64,000 bases of DNA, from NCBI RefSeq assembly GCF_035573695.1, contig NZ_CP121694.1, positions 2,022,501 to 2,086,500 of the forward strand. Direction: 5' to 3'. Below are positions 1 to 9,113 of the stretch, in pieces. Made by a program: the position numbers and the translations under genes. The notes beneath the pieces were generated by a model that did not search any database, was not told the origin of the DNA, and was given only the letters and a program-made list of their open reading frames with translations. The DNA comes from Metallumcola ferriviriculae. Its GTDB lineage: Bacteria; Bacillota; JADQBR01. The stretch's first letter is position 1; each line of letters begins with the position of its first letter.

Positions 1-7
1 AAAAATA

Positions 8-31
8 CCGGGAAAAATCTTAAAATCCCGG
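8..31 (-). terminator. Rho-independent terminator for the small minus-strand gene
   Basis: Read on the minus strand, CCGGGA pairs with TCCCGG across an AT-rich loop and is followed by TATTTTT. It lies about 35 bases past the stop of the zinc-ribbon gene at 66-200, so it fits as that gene's terminator. Confidence 0.6.
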
Positions 32-49
32 GGACTGTTTATACTATAA

Positions 50-237
50 GGGAGAGCCAGCTAAATTATTGGCATTCAGTTATGGTATTACCACACTGGT
101 CGCATTGATATTCAGGTTGTTCGTTGTATCCTACCTCTTTAAACTTGGCGCAGTCATCATTTCCGCATACATCACATACTAAATCTTTGCCGCAAGACAA
201 AACTATCACTCCTAGTTTATATATTGTTGGCTCTCCC
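50..237. repeat. 10-bp inverted repeat flanking a small gene
   Basis: GGGAGAGCCA at 50-59 and its exact reverse complement at 228-237 bracket the 44-codon zinc-ribbon gene, leaving 16 to 28 bases to the gene on each side. No transposase or target duplication is visible. It may be chance, paired regulatory sites, or a very small mobile unit. Confidence 0.4.
66..200 (-). CDS. Small zinc-ribbon-like protein (44 aa)
   Basis: This short minus-strand frame has a TTG start with AGGAG eight bases upstream; a GTG three codons earlier overlaps that Shine-Dalgarno sequence, so TTG is preferred. The product is acidic and cysteine-rich: an early Cys, CDVC and DDC in the first half, CDQC in the second, and a Cys just before the C-terminus. 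Such spaced CxxC pairs usually bind zinc. A hairpin terminator follows. I do not recognise a named family; similar tiny rubredoxin- or zinc-ribbon-like proteins occur in Clostridia without known function. Support is the clean Shine-Dalgarno, cysteine pattern and terminator, not homology. Confidence 0.6.
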   Translation of the reverse strand: MSCGKDLVCDVCGNDDCAKFKEVGYNEQPEYQCDQCGNTITECQ

Positions 238-399
238 GCCATTAATATAATGGTCCTTGGGGGGAATAAAAATTCCTAAAGCTTTCCGGTAAATCTTTCC
301 TATATCGCAGAGATAGGTTAAAAATTTAGTGGCAAAAGTATATTGTTGAGCTTTAAAGGTGAATTCTATGCGTACCACCTTTTTTAGTAGTATTTTTTT

Positions 400-408
400 T
401 GATATAAT
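400..408 (+). promoter_or_regulatory. Possible extended -10 promoter for priA
   Basis: TGATATAAT is a perfect extended -10 element about 33 bases before the priA start. No good -35 box lies upstream, only a T-rich run. The gap 201-441 otherwise holds a small ccatta/taatgg hairpin near 239-253 and nothing else I can name. Confidence 0.4.
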
Positions 409-441
409 TTACCTGGACAGGTTTGTTCGGGAGGGCTTTGA

Positions 442-2904
442 TTGGAGAAATTGTTTGCAGAAGTGTATGTGGAATTAAAGCATAGAAGATTGGATCGTAT
501 TTTTCATTATGGGATTCCCCCTGGCTTGACTGACAGAATTAAGGTAGGTGCCAGGGTGGTGGTACCTTTTGGCAATAAATTGCACCAGGGCTATGTAGTT
601 AATCTGGTAAAAAGGGCTGATGTGGAAAAAATTAAAAATATAAAAGAGCTTTTGGATGAACGACCATTATTTACCCCGCAGGACATAGAATTAGCCCGTT
701 GGATGGCTGATTATTATTTGTGCCCATTTGTGGCGGCACTAGAATGTATACTTCCTGCGGGGTTAAAATATGAGAATAGTACTGTTATTGCGCTATTGGG
801 CAGTGATGAAGAGGCTATGTCCCTGCTTAACAGTCTAAAGTTTATGGATACTGAAGCGGCGGAAGTTTTACAATTCGTGCTAGATAAAAGCAGCATTACT
901 AGAGCCAATTTAGAAAAAAAATTTTCGGGTAAGAATGTGGCTAGAGCCATTGAAACACTTGTCGATTACGGGGTCATATCAATGAAGCAGCAATTTCGTA
1001 TGACCGGCTTTCGCAGGGAGATGTCCGCCATATTGGTTCGTGATGAGGAAATTTCAAGTGACACCCAGGCGTTGGCCAATAGGGCGCCAAAGCAGGGCCA
1101 GTTGCTCTCCACCTTGATGGATAAGAAAAGGCTGCCGGTTTCACTGCTGTTAAAGCAAACCGGCGCCCCCAAAAGCTCTCTAAATGCGCTAGTGGCCAAA
1201 GGTCTGGTACGACTTGAGGAAGACACGGTGGCGGGTAAGGTTATTCGACAAAGTGATAGACCTGAGGTAATACACGAACTAACCGATAAACAGGAACAAG
1301 TATTTCGCCGGGTTTCTTCTGCCATTCGTGACGGGAAATATGCACCGTTTTTACTCCACGGAGTCACTGGCAGCGGTAAAACGGAAGTTTATTTGAGGGC
1401 CGTGCAGCGTGCATTGGAAGAGGGTAAAAGCGCAGTAGTGCTGGTGCCAGAAATCGCTTTGGCATCGCAGATGGTAAGCAGGTTCAGTCAGCGTTTTGGT
1501 GAGGGTATTGCCGTAATACATAGCGGTTTATCCCGTGCGGAACGGCTGCAGGAATGGATGCGGGTGCATCGTGGTCAGGCTAAGGTGGTATTGGGTGCCC
1601 GTTCGGCTGTTTTCGCTCCTGTTAAAGATATTGGTATTATTATAATTGATGAAGAACATGAATCTAGTTATAAACAAGATCAGGTGCCGAAATATCATGC
1701 GCGAGAGGTGGCTAAAGCCAGAGCTCGGCAGCATGAAGCGGCATTGGTGTTGGGTAGTGCCACCCCGGCCCTGGAGAGTTATTTGGAAACTCAGAAACGT
1801 AATTACGGTTTGCTGACAATAGACCAACGGGTGACAACCAGGCCGCTCCCTGTAGTTGCAGTGGTGGATATGCGTCAGGAAAGACGCCAGGGAAATTCGG
1901 GAATATTCAGTACGGCATTGTTTCAATCGTTAGAAAACTGTCTTGGAAACGGGGAACAGGCAATTCTTTTTCTCAACCGGCGTGGTTTTGCCAGTTTTCT
2001 TATTTGCGATAAGTGCGGTTTTAGCATTCGATGTCCCCATTGTGATATAGCTCTCACCCACCATACTAAAGGAAATAAGTTGATGTGCCATTATTGCGGC
2101 TATCAGCAGCAGGTAGTCACTCAGTGCCCACGCTGCGGCAGTCCCGGTATTGGCGGAGTCGGCTGTGGCACACAGCAGGTAGAAGAGGAGATGTACCGCA
2201 GATTTCCTGATTTATCTGTCATACGTATGGACGTTGATAACACGCGCAAACAGGGGGCACATCAGCGGCTATTAGACAAATTTGGCAGTGGTGAAGGCAG
2301 TGTCTTAATAGGTACACAAATGGTTGCCAAGGGGTTAGATTTTCCGAATGTTACATTGGTCGGCGTTATTTCGGCGGATACTGGGATTAATCTCCCTGAT
2401 TTTCGGGCGTGGGAAAGGACCTTTCAACTGCTGACGCAGGTAGCAGGACGAGCAGGACGGGGTCAGCGCCCGGGTAGAGTGGTGGTACAGACTTATCAGC
2501 CGGATAATCCGGCTGTGGGCAGGGCAAGAACCCATGATTATTTGGGTTTTTACCGTTCTGAACTGGCCCGGAGAAGGCAGTTTGGTTATCCACCATTTTG
2601 CCGGTTAATTAGGGTGTTGATTACTGGTCAAGACGAAGTTAAGGTCAAGACTGGAGCGGAGGCATTGTCAAAAGTGATAAAAAAGAACTTTTTATTACAT
2701 TCAGCGGCCGGTGAAATTCTTGGACCTGCTCCGGCGCCGTTGGCAAAAATTAAGGGGAAGCATCGTTGGCATCTGGTGGCGAAAAGTCCGGATGCTGAGG
2801 AACTTAAAGGAGTGGTGTCCGCTTCACTACGGCAGTACAGTTTGGAATTTGACCAACAGGGTACTAACCTGGCTGTTGATGTGGATCCGTCGGGTATGAT
2901 TTGA
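442..2904 (+). CDS. priA: Primosomal protein N' (PriA helicase)
   Basis: PriA is the superfamily 2 DNA helicase that recognises stalled or repaired forks and reloads the replisome. The 820-residue length is normal for Firmicutes. The N-terminal DNA-binding part is followed by Walker A GVTGSGKT at about residues 307-314, the DEEH Walker B box near 403, and a zinc-binding insert with paired cysteines (CDKCG, CPHCD, CHYCG, CPRCG) from about 522. Arg-rich motif VI (QVAGRAGRG) lies downstream. The TTG start is chosen because GGGAGGG precedes it by six bases. It heads the run priA-def-fmt-rsmB, a very common Firmicute order. Confidence 0.96.
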   Translation: MEKLFAEVYVELKHRRLDRIFHYGIPPGLTDRIKVGARVVVPFGNKLHQGYVVNLVKRADVEKIKNIKELLDERPLFTPQDIELARWMADYYLCPFVAALECILPAGLKYENSTVIALLGSDEEAMSLLNSLKFMDTEAAEVLQFVLDKSSITRANLEKKFSGKNVARAIETLVDYGVISMKQQFRMTGFRREMSAILVRDEEISSDTQALANRAPKQGQLLSTLMDKKRLPVSLLLKQTGAPKSSLNALVAKGLVRLEEDTVAGKVIRQSDRPEVIHELTDKQEQVFRRVSSAIRDGKYAPFLLHGVTGSGKTEVYLRAVQRALEEGKSAVVLVPEIALASQMVSRFSQRFGEGIAVIHSGLSRAERLQEWMRVHRGQAKVVLGARSAVFAPVKDIGIIIIDEEHESSYKQDQVPKYHAREVAKARARQHEAALVLGSATPALESYLETQKRNYGLLTIDQRVTTRPLPVVAVVDMRQERRQGNSGIFSTALFQSLENCLGNGEQAILFLNRRGFASFLICDKCGFSIRCPHCDIALTHHTKGNKLMCHYCGYQQQVVTQCPRCGSPGIGGVGCGTQQVEEEMYRRFPDLSVIRMDVDNTRKQGAHQRLLDKFGSGEGSVLIGTQMVAKGLDFPNVTLVGVISADTGINLPDFRAWERTFQLLTQVAGRAGRGQRPGRVVVQTYQPDNPAVGRARTHDYLGFYRSELARRRQFGYPPFCRLIRVLITGQDEVKVKTGAEALSKVIKKNFLLHSAAGEILGPAPAPLAKIKGKHRWHLVAKSPDAEELKGVVSASLRQYSLEFDQQGTNLAVDVDPSGMI

Positions 2905-2928
2905 TACGGAGGCGAGAGGAGGATTTTG

Positions 2929-3378
2929 ATGGCTGTTTACCAGATAATAAAGAAGGGTGATCCGATACTGCGGGAAAAAGCGCGTCCGGTACCCAAAATT
3001 ACGCCTAACATTGAGAAGTTGTTGGACAACTTGGCAGATACTATGTATGCTGCCGAAGGTGCCGGCTTGGCAGCTCCGCAAATCGGTATTTCCAAAAAGG
3101 TTATTGTCGTGGATATTGGTGAAGGAATTTTTGAGTTGATTAACCCGGAGATCATTTCTGCTTCAGGCAATGAAGAGGATACTGAGGGGTGTTTAAGCAT
3201 TCCCGGGCTTCAAGGCCGGGTGCATCGGGCAACGGAAGTTACGGTAATCGGGTTAGACCGACAGGGTCAAGAAATCAAAATTACGGCTCACGGACTTTTT
3301 GCCAGAGCCTTACAGCATGAAATAGACCATCTTGATGGAATTCTTTTTATTGACAAAGTAACTGAATTTATCGATTAG
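2929..3378 (+). CDS. def: Peptide deformylase
   Basis: This metalloenzyme removes the N-formyl group from nascent proteins at the ribosome exit. All three deformylase motifs are present: [10 protein letters not shown] (motif 1), EGCLSIPG (motif 2, metal-binding Cys) and QHEIDHLDG (motif 3, the HExxH metal site). At 149 residues it is a compact type 1 enzyme. ATG at 2929 is preferred over the adjacent in-frame TTG because AGGAGG ends six bases before it. The following fmt supplies the opposite reaction, formylation of the initiator tRNA, and the two genes are almost contiguous. Confidence 0.96.
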   Translation: MAVYQIIKKGDPILREKARPVPKITPNIEKLLDNLADTMYAAEGAGLAAPQIGISKKVIVVDIGEGIFELINPEIISASGNEEDTEGCLSIPGLQGRVHRATEVTVIGLDRQGQEIKITAHGLFARALQHEIDHLDGILFIDKVTEFID

Positions 3379-3388
3379 TGAGGTGACA

Positions 3389-4360
3389 ATGGTGCAAATT
3401 GTTTTTATGGGCACACCGGATTTTGCTGTACCTACACTGGAAAAGTTAATAGAAACCGGTGAAAAAATTTCTACAGTGGTCACACAACCGGACCGTCGGC
3501 AGGGCAGGGGAAAAAAGCTAAAGCCGAGCCCGGTTAAACGGTTTGCTCAAAAGAATAATTTTCCCGTGATGCAGCCGGAAGAACTTAATGCTGATGCTAT
3601 TTCACAATTGGAGGCACTGGCTCCGGATGTGATAGTAGTGGTGGCATATGGGCAGCTATTACCGGAAAAGGTTTTAAATATACCGACATACGGATGCCTA
3701 AATGTCCATGCCTCGCTGCTGCCAAAATATCGGGGAGCAGCGCCTATTCACAGAGCGATTATAAATGGAGAAAAGGAAAGTGGTGTTTCCATTATGAGAA
3801 TGGAACGCGGTATGGACACTGGGCCGATACTGGCCCAAAGAAAGGTAACGATAACGGAAACAATGACCACAGGAGAATTACACGATAGTTTAGCAGAAAT
3901 TGGAGCCCAATTACTGGCTGAGACGCTGGCAAAGATTGCTGAGGTCAGCCCGGTTACACAGCAGGACAGCGAAGCAACTTATGCTGACAAAATATCCAAA
4001 GCGGATGAGAAATTAAACTGGAACAGATCTGCAGCTGATATCGTTAATTTGGTCCGCGGCATGAATCCCTGGCCGGGGACATATACTACTCTTGAGGACA
4101 AGCGGTTAAAGATATTTGATGCGGAATTGTTCCCATATCGTCCAATGGTGAAGGAAAAAAGCAACAAATGTCGGCCGGAACCGGGTATGATATTAGAAAT
4201 CGTGCCAACAGGTATTGTGGTAGCAACGGGTGATGATAATGCGGTCTTGGTTACAAGAGTACAACCTCCCGGCAAGCAAAAAATGCCGACAGCCGATTTT
4301 CTCAGGGGTTACCGAATTATGTCTGGCCACCGGTTTGGCGATGGTGATAGCGATGCCTAG
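3389..4360 (+). CDS. fmt: Methionyl-tRNA formyltransferase
   Basis: Fmt transfers formyl from 10-formyltetrahydrofolate to Met-tRNAfMet, giving the start amino acid that def later processes. The catalytic-domain signature HASLLPKYRGAAPIHRAI begins near residue 107 and MDTGPI follows; the C-terminal part has the OB-like fold region of the family. The start is set at ATG 3389, since GAGG sits five bases before it and the in-frame GTG two codons earlier overlaps that Shine-Dalgarno. The 3' end overlaps the next gene by a few bases, which suggests translational coupling. Confidence 0.95.
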   Translation: MVQIVFMGTPDFAVPTLEKLIETGEKISTVVTQPDRRQGRGKKLKPSPVKRFAQKNNFPVMQPEELNADAISQLEALAPDVIVVVAYGQLLPEKVLNIPTYGCLNVHASLLPKYRGAAPIHRAIINGEKESGVSIMRMERGMDTGPILAQRKVTITETMTTGELHDSLAEIGAQLLAETLAKIAEVSPVTQQDSEATYADKISKADEKLNWNRSAADIVNLVRGMNPWPGTYTTLEDKRLKIFDAELFPYRPMVKEKSNKCRPEPGMILEIVPTGIVVATGDDNAVLVTRVQPPGKQKMPTADFLRGYRIMSGHRFGDGDSDA

Positions 4361-5144
4361 TCAAAAGCGAATCTATATTGCTTTATTGGGAATTACCGTA
4401 GCTATCCTGGGAGCTGTTGTTTTCTTGGCCTGGTATCTGTTCTTAAATAATGGGAGTTTATTTAATCAGATCGTATTGGTATTGATGGGAAGTTTAATTC
4501 TTATGGGTTTAGGAGTAGTGGGTTTTGGTGTTGTGGTACTAGTAATTACATTATGGAGCCATAAATCCTTTCCTTCGCTGCAGAATTTGATTTATACTGC
4601 CACAAATTTATTGTTTCCAGTAGCGTTGCAGCTGGGGAAAATGGTAGGTATTGATGCAGACAAGATAAAAAGCTCATTTATTGCCGTGAATAACCAACTA
4701 GTTGACAATCGCGATATTCAGGTCGTTGCGTCTCAAGTGATGATTTTAGCGCCGCATTGCTTGCAGAATGCGGACTGCCCTCATAAGATTACTATCGATG
4801 TTAATAACTGCCGCCGCTGTGGTAAATGTCCTATTGATGATTTACATGATATTAAAGAGCGCTACGGCGTACATTTTGTGGTTGCTACCGGTGGCACGTT
4901 GGCGAGGAGATTTGTAAAAGAAATAAGGCCCCGGGCGGTGGTGGCAATCGCGTGTGAGCGGGATCTGACCAGTGGTGTTCAGGATGTGAATCCGCTTCCG
5001 GTAATTGGTGTATTGAATATTAGGCCCCAGGGTCCTTGCTACAATACCAGGGTGAATTTGGACCAGGTTGAAGATGCTATTAGACAATTTACCAATAGAC
5101 GGAGGTCGGTTTTTACAAATAATCAACAACTAACAGAAACCTAG
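4353..5144 (+). CDS. DUF116 membrane-anchored cysteine-rich protein
   Basis: This protein matches the uncharacterised DUF116 family. Two hydrophobic segments, about residues 7-29 and 39-66, suggest membrane anchoring. A soluble domain follows with clustered cysteines (CLQNADC, then CRRCGKC) and later CERD and GPCYNT. The cysteine spacing suggests a metal or Fe-S site, but no reaction is established. The ATG at 4353 lies inside the end of fmt; upstream ATG 4341 and GTG 4344 are in frame and have no better ribosome site. Its place between fmt and rsmB recurs in Peptococcaceae-type genomes and points to a link with translation or membrane biology. Confidence 0.8.
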   Translation: MPSQKRIYIALLGITVAILGAVVFLAWYLFLNNGSLFNQIVLVLMGSLILMGLGVVGFGVVVLVITLWSHKSFPSLQNLIYTATNLLFPVALQLGKMVGIDADKIKSSFIAVNNQLVDNRDIQVVASQVMILAPHCLQNADCPHKITIDVNNCRRCGKCPIDDLHDIKERYGVHFVVATGGTLARRFVKEIRPRAVVAIACERDLTSGVQDVNPLPVIGVLNIRPQGPCYNTRVNLDQVEDAIRQFTNRRRSVFTNNQQLTET

Positions 5145-5155
5145 GAGGTGTAATA

Positions 5156-5866
5156 ATGTTTTCGTTTGGCTTCTTTCCCTTTCTATTTGGCGACTGGACT
5201 TTTATCATTCTCATACCGGGTATTATTTTGGCAGGGTATGCTCAGACAAAGGTGCAAAGAACATTTAATAAATATTTGAAGGTGAGATCGGAAAAAGGTT
5301 TCACTGGGGCACAAGTGGCCAAGGCTTTGCTTGACCGTGCCGGTCTTGACGATGTACGGGTGGAAATGATAAATGGTAAGCTTTCTGACCACTATGACCC
5401 GCGTCAAAAGGTGCTTCGGCTGTCCCCACAAGTATATCAAAGCAACTCTTTGGCTAGTATTGGGGTGGCCGCCCACGAAACCGGCCATGCGCTACAACAC
5501 GACCATGGCTATTTACCATTGCAATTAAGAGCCAACTTGGTGCCGTTTGCCCAGTTCGGTTCTTCCTTATCATTTCCGCTGTTGTTAATCGGAATATTCA
5601 TGAGTGTGCCGTTGTTAATCCAGGCGGGTATTGTACTCTTTTCTGCAGCAGTATTATTTCAAATAGTCACTTTGCCGGTGGAGTTTAATGCCAGCAGCAG
5701 GGCAATAGCTCAATTGGAAAGCAACGGCTTTATTTCACAAGCAGAAGTTGGTCCCACAAAAAAGGTGCTTGATGCAGCTGCTTTAACTTACTTGGCAGCG
5801 GCACTGATGGCTGTACTCAATTTAGTACGACTAATACTTTTAGCGCGCATGTATGGCGATGATTAG
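5156..5866 (+). CDS. Zinc metallopeptidase, YugP family
   Basis: An integral-membrane zinc metallopeptidase of the YugP / Zn_peptidase_2 type. The HEXXH active-site motif is HETGH at residues 107-111. A hydrophobic N-terminus and several segments in the second half (around 135-180 and 210-230) place it in the membrane. Physiological substrates for the family are unknown. The ATG is preceded by GGAGG with good spacing, 11 bases after the DUF116 stop, so the two are cotranscribed. Its length is typical. Confidence 0.88.
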   Translation: MFSFGFFPFLFGDWTFIILIPGIILAGYAQTKVQRTFNKYLKVRSEKGFTGAQVAKALLDRAGLDDVRVEMINGKLSDHYDPRQKVLRLSPQVYQSNSLASIGVAAHETGHALQHDHGYLPLQLRANLVPFAQFGSSLSFPLLLIGIFMSVPLLIQAGIVLFSAAVLFQIVTLPVEFNASSRAIAQLESNGFISQAEVGPTKKVLDAAALTYLAAALMAVLNLVRLILLARMYGDD

Positions 5867-5880
5867 ATTGGAGTTTTGCT

Positions 5881-7242
5881 ATGGCTAAGGAGAAATCACC
5901 CAGGGAGATAGCATTTGAGGTACTTAAGAGAATTGAGCATGAGGGAGCTTATGCCAATTTAGCTGTAAATCAAGCTGTTAAGGGCGCGGTGACTAAATTG
6001 GACCGCGCCTTTATCACAGAAATAGTTTATGGTACTGTGCGCCGCCGCTTAACGTTACAATGGCATTTGGAGCACTATTTGTCAAAACCATGGAAAAAAT
6101 TAGACCCGGATGTGCGACTGATACTGTTGCAAGGAGCATACCAACTTATTTATATGAACAAGGTTCCTGCAAGTGCAGCGTGCAATGAGATGGTTAATCT
6201 GACTAAGAAATTAAGATATCGCAGTGCCGCCGGCTTTGTAAACGGGGTGCTGCGAAATGTGGCAAGGGGTAAGAAAAATCTTAAGTGGCCGGACAAGTCC
6301 TTAGATCCTATTGAATACATTGCAGTTGTTCATTCTCATCCCCGTTGGCTGGTTAAAAGATGGATAGAAAATTTTGGTGTGGAAGAGACGGAAAAGCTTT
6401 GTACCTACAATAACCAACCATCCCCAGTTACAGCTAGGGTAAATACGCTTAAGACTGATTACGATGGATTGAGCACAGCTCTAAAAAGTGAAAGTGTTCA
6501 GGTCTTGTCCTCGAGGATGATACCGGAGGCTTTAGCTATAGTTTCAGGACCGCCGTTAGATAAGCTTCGTGCCTTTAAAGAAGGCCTCTTTACCCTGCAG
6601 GATGAGTCTTCCATGTTACCTGCCAGTGTACTGGCCCCTGCTCCGGGAACCATGGTGATAGACGGCTGTGCTGCCCCTGGTGGAAAAACTACTCACTTGG
6701 CAGAATTAATGGAAAACAGGGGTCGTATTTTAGCCTGCGACGTACATAACCATAAATTAAAGTTGATTGAAGCCAATAAAAACCGCTTGGGAATTAGCAT
6801 AGTGACGGAAGAACTGCTTGATGCCAGAGAACTAGGGGAAAAATATGCTGGCCAGGCAGACTTTTTGCTTTTGGACGTACCTTGTTCGGGACTAGGAGTG
6901 TTATCCCGGCGTGCTGATGCTCGTTGGCGTAAGCTGCCGGGGGACATTGTCAAGATGGCATCACTTCAATGGGAAATTATCACCGGAGCGTGTCGGGCCT
7001 TGAAACCCGGTGGAATAATGGTATATAGCACTTGTACTATTACCAAAGAAGAAAATCAATGGTTGATTGACAAATTTGTCAGTGAGTTTCCGGAATTCGA
7101 GACGGAGGACATTACTAATCTTCTACCTTTTACAATAAAAACAGAAGATGTGGAGGATGCTCGGTTGGGGCGTTTGCAGCTCTTACCCCAAAGACATGGC
7201 GTTGATGGTTTTTTTGTGGCCCGCCTGAGACGGAAGAGGTGA
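5881..7242 (+). CDS. rsmB: 16S rRNA (cytosine-967-C5)-methyltransferase
   Basis: RsmB methylates C967 of 16S rRNA using S-adenosylmethionine. It has an N-terminal NusB-like RNA-binding domain (about residues 5-130) and a C-terminal Rossmann methyltransferase domain from about 230. The two cysteines of m5C methylases are visible: PCSG with Cys near 335 and STCT with the nucleophilic Cys near 385. The SAM-binding loop reads DGCAAPGGKTTH. Length, 453 residues, is standard. It sits in the priA-def-fmt-rsmB-rlmN-prpC-prkC order seen widely in Firmicutes. Confidence 0.95.
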   Translation: MAKEKSPREIAFEVLKRIEHEGAYANLAVNQAVKGAVTKLDRAFITEIVYGTVRRRLTLQWHLEHYLSKPWKKLDPDVRLILLQGAYQLIYMNKVPASAACNEMVNLTKKLRYRSAAGFVNGVLRNVARGKKNLKWPDKSLDPIEYIAVVHSHPRWLVKRWIENFGVEETEKLCTYNNQPSPVTARVNTLKTDYDGLSTALKSESVQVLSSRMIPEALAIVSGPPLDKLRAFKEGLFTLQDESSMLPASVLAPAPGTMVIDGCAAPGGKTTHLAELMENRGRILACDVHNHKLKLIEANKNRLGISIVTEELLDARELGEKYAGQADFLLLDVPCSGLGVLSRRADARWRKLPGDIVKMASLQWEIITGACRALKPGGIMVYSTCTITKEENQWLIDKFVSEFPEFETEDITNLLPFTIKTEDVEDARLGRLQLLPQRHGVDGFFVARLRRKR

Positions 7243-7246
7243 TACG

Positions 7247-8323
7247 GTGAAACTTGATTTAAGAAGTCTTAATCTTGAAGAAATGGTAATAATGTTGGAT
7301 AACTGGGGATTTCCTCGTTTCCGAGCTAAACAATTGTTTCACTGGGTTCACCAAAAAGGTGTATTACGTATAGAGGATATGCACAACTTACCAGCTCACC
7401 TACAAAAAATATTGGTGGAAAGCTGTGCCATTAATTTGCCTCGTGTAATTACCCAACGGCAATCTCAAAGCGGAGATACCGTTAAAATGCTGTTGAAGCT
7501 GGATGATGATGAAACTATTGAAGCTGTATTAATGAAGTATCATGATCGGGATTTTCAGCGCACTAGAGCTACAATTTGTATTTCCTCTCAGGTTGGCTGT
7601 GTCATGGGCTGTGCTTTTTGTGCCACAGGACTAAGTGGATTTAAGCGGAATCTGACTGTCGGCGAAATAATTAGTCAAATATTCGCTACGCAGCAATTAC
7701 TAGGGATAAAAATCACCAATGTAGTATTTATGGGCATGGGGGAACCGCTGCTGAATTTTGATAATGTGGTTAAGGCTATTAGATTAATGAATTTTGAGGA
7801 TGGTTTAAACATTGGGTGGCGGCGTATCACTATTTCAACTTGTGGTTTAGTTCCGGAAATTTATCGATTAGCGGAAGAAGATATGCCTATAGTACTGGCT
7901 ATTTCTCTACATGGCGCTACTGATGCCGTTAGAAGCAGCCTTATGCCTGTGAATGATAAATATTCGCTAAAAAAATTAATGTCTGCATGTAAGGATTATA
8001 CAGCTAAAATTGGACGAAGGGTTACATTTGAATACGCACTGATAAAAGATGTTAATGATTCAGAAAACGACGCAATGATGTTAGGACAGTTGTTAACGGG
8101 ATTGAAATGTAATGTCAACTTAATACCTGTCAACCCTGTTAGCGAGACCGGTCTAACACGTCCAGTCACAAAAAGAATACAGCGCTTTGCGGCGATACTG
8201 TCAAAGATGAGTATTGACGTAGTGGTTAGGGAAGAGAAGGGTACTGACATTGATGCGGCCTGCGGACAGCTTCGCCGCAAAAATGTCAATGTTAAAAGTA
8301 AGGTTAAAAGAGGAAAAATGTAA
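7247..8323 (+). CDS. rlmN: 23S rRNA/tRNA adenine-C2 methyltransferase, radical SAM
   Basis: RlmN uses a radical SAM mechanism to methylate C2 of A2503 in 23S rRNA and A37 in some tRNAs. The cluster-binding motif CVMGCAFC has cysteines near 118, 122 and 125, the CX3CX2C spacing of this family. The C-terminal ACGQL cysteine needed for methyl transfer is also present. The GTG start follows GAGGTGA of the rsmB tail by a short distance, so translation is coupled. About 60 bases separate it from the phosphatase gene. Confidence 0.96.
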   Translation: MKLDLRSLNLEEMVIMLDNWGFPRFRAKQLFHWVHQKGVLRIEDMHNLPAHLQKILVESCAINLPRVITQRQSQSGDTVKMLLKLDDDETIEAVLMKYHDRDFQRTRATICISSQVGCVMGCAFCATGLSGFKRNLTVGEIISQIFATQQLLGIKITNVVFMGMGEPLLNFDNVVKAIRLMNFEDGLNIGWRRITISTCGLVPEIYRLAEEDMPIVLAISLHGATDAVRSSLMPVNDKYSLKKLMSACKDYTAKIGRRVTFEYALIKDVNDSENDAMMLGQLLTGLKCNVNLIPVNPVSETGLTRPVTKRIQRFAAILSKMSIDVVVREEKGTDIDAACGQLRRKNVNVKSKVKRGKM

Positions 8324-8384
8324 TTGGAAAGCGAATGGATTAAGAAAATAAGCAAGCTCTAGTTGGTGATTGAGGGGTGAACTT

Positions 8385-9113
8385 ATGCTAGCAGAAGCTA
8401 TTTCCCATACCGGGTTGGTCAGAAGGAACAATGAGGATGCTTACCTAATAATTTCTGATTTAAAAATATTTGCTGTTGCTGATGGGATGGGTGGTCACGC
8501 AGCAGGTGAGATAGCCAGTAAGCTTGCAGTGAATACATTGGCAGAGTATATCAATAAGCATATCCACGACCATCCGCCGGCTCGGGTATTGGCTGACGCT
8601 GTGGCTGCTGCAAATGAGGAAATTTATTTTCAAGCAGTGAACCACCCGTCTCATTCCGGGATGGGCACCACTTTGTCTGCAGTTTGGGTAGTGGAGGATA
8701 TCGCCTATTTGGCCCATATTGGGGACAGTAGGATATATCTTTTTCGTGACGAAAAACTGGATTTGGTAACTTGCGACCATTCGTTTGTATCAGAGATGGT
8801 TCGTAACGGAAATCTAACTGCGCAGGAAGCGGAGAAACACCCTCAGCGAAACTTGTTAACCCGTGCGTTAGGCACTGAAAGCAATGTCGAGGTGGATATG
8901 AAGGAATTAACCTTGCAAAAAGATGATATACTTCTCTGCTGTACCGACGGACTAAGTGCTTTTGTGTCGGCGGACGAACTTGAACAAATGATTCGGTCCA
9001 ACAAAGATACAAACAGCAAACTTCAACAGATGTTGCAGTTAGCTTTGAACCGAGGCGGCCATGATAATATTACTGCGATGCTAGTGTACAACATTAAGAG
9101 GCGAAGCCTGTGA
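8385..9113 (+). CDS. prpC: PP2C-type serine/threonine phosphatase
   Basis: This metal-dependent phosphatase reverses phosphorylation by the kinase encoded next. PPM/PP2C motifs are clear: DGMGGH near the N-terminus, GDSRIY in the middle, CTDGL, and DNITAMLV at the end. The ATG at 8385 is preferred over an upstream TTG because GAGGGG lies at the right distance. The stop overlaps the kinase start by four bases (GTGA), so the pair is translationally coupled. In Bacillus the equivalent PrpC/Stp acts on PrkC targets and translation factors. Confidence 0.94.
   Translation: MLAEAISHTGLVRRNNEDAYLIISDLKIFAVADGMGGHAAGEIASKLAVNTLAEYINKHIHDHPPARVLADAVAAANEEIYFQAVNHPSHSGMGTTLSAVWVVEDIAYLAHIGDSRIYLFRDEKLDLVTCDHSFVSEMVRNGNLTAQEAEKHPQRNLLTRALGTESNVEVDMKELTLQKDDILLCCTDGLSAFVSADELEQMIRSNKDTNSKLQQMLQLALNRGGHDNITAMLVYNIKRRSL

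Noticed and set aside
5819-5840. A TTAGTACGACTAATAC sequence resembling a FapR box inside the YugP-like gene
   Set aside because: It is within coding sequence, lacks the CCTGG-type centre, and has no promoter next to it.
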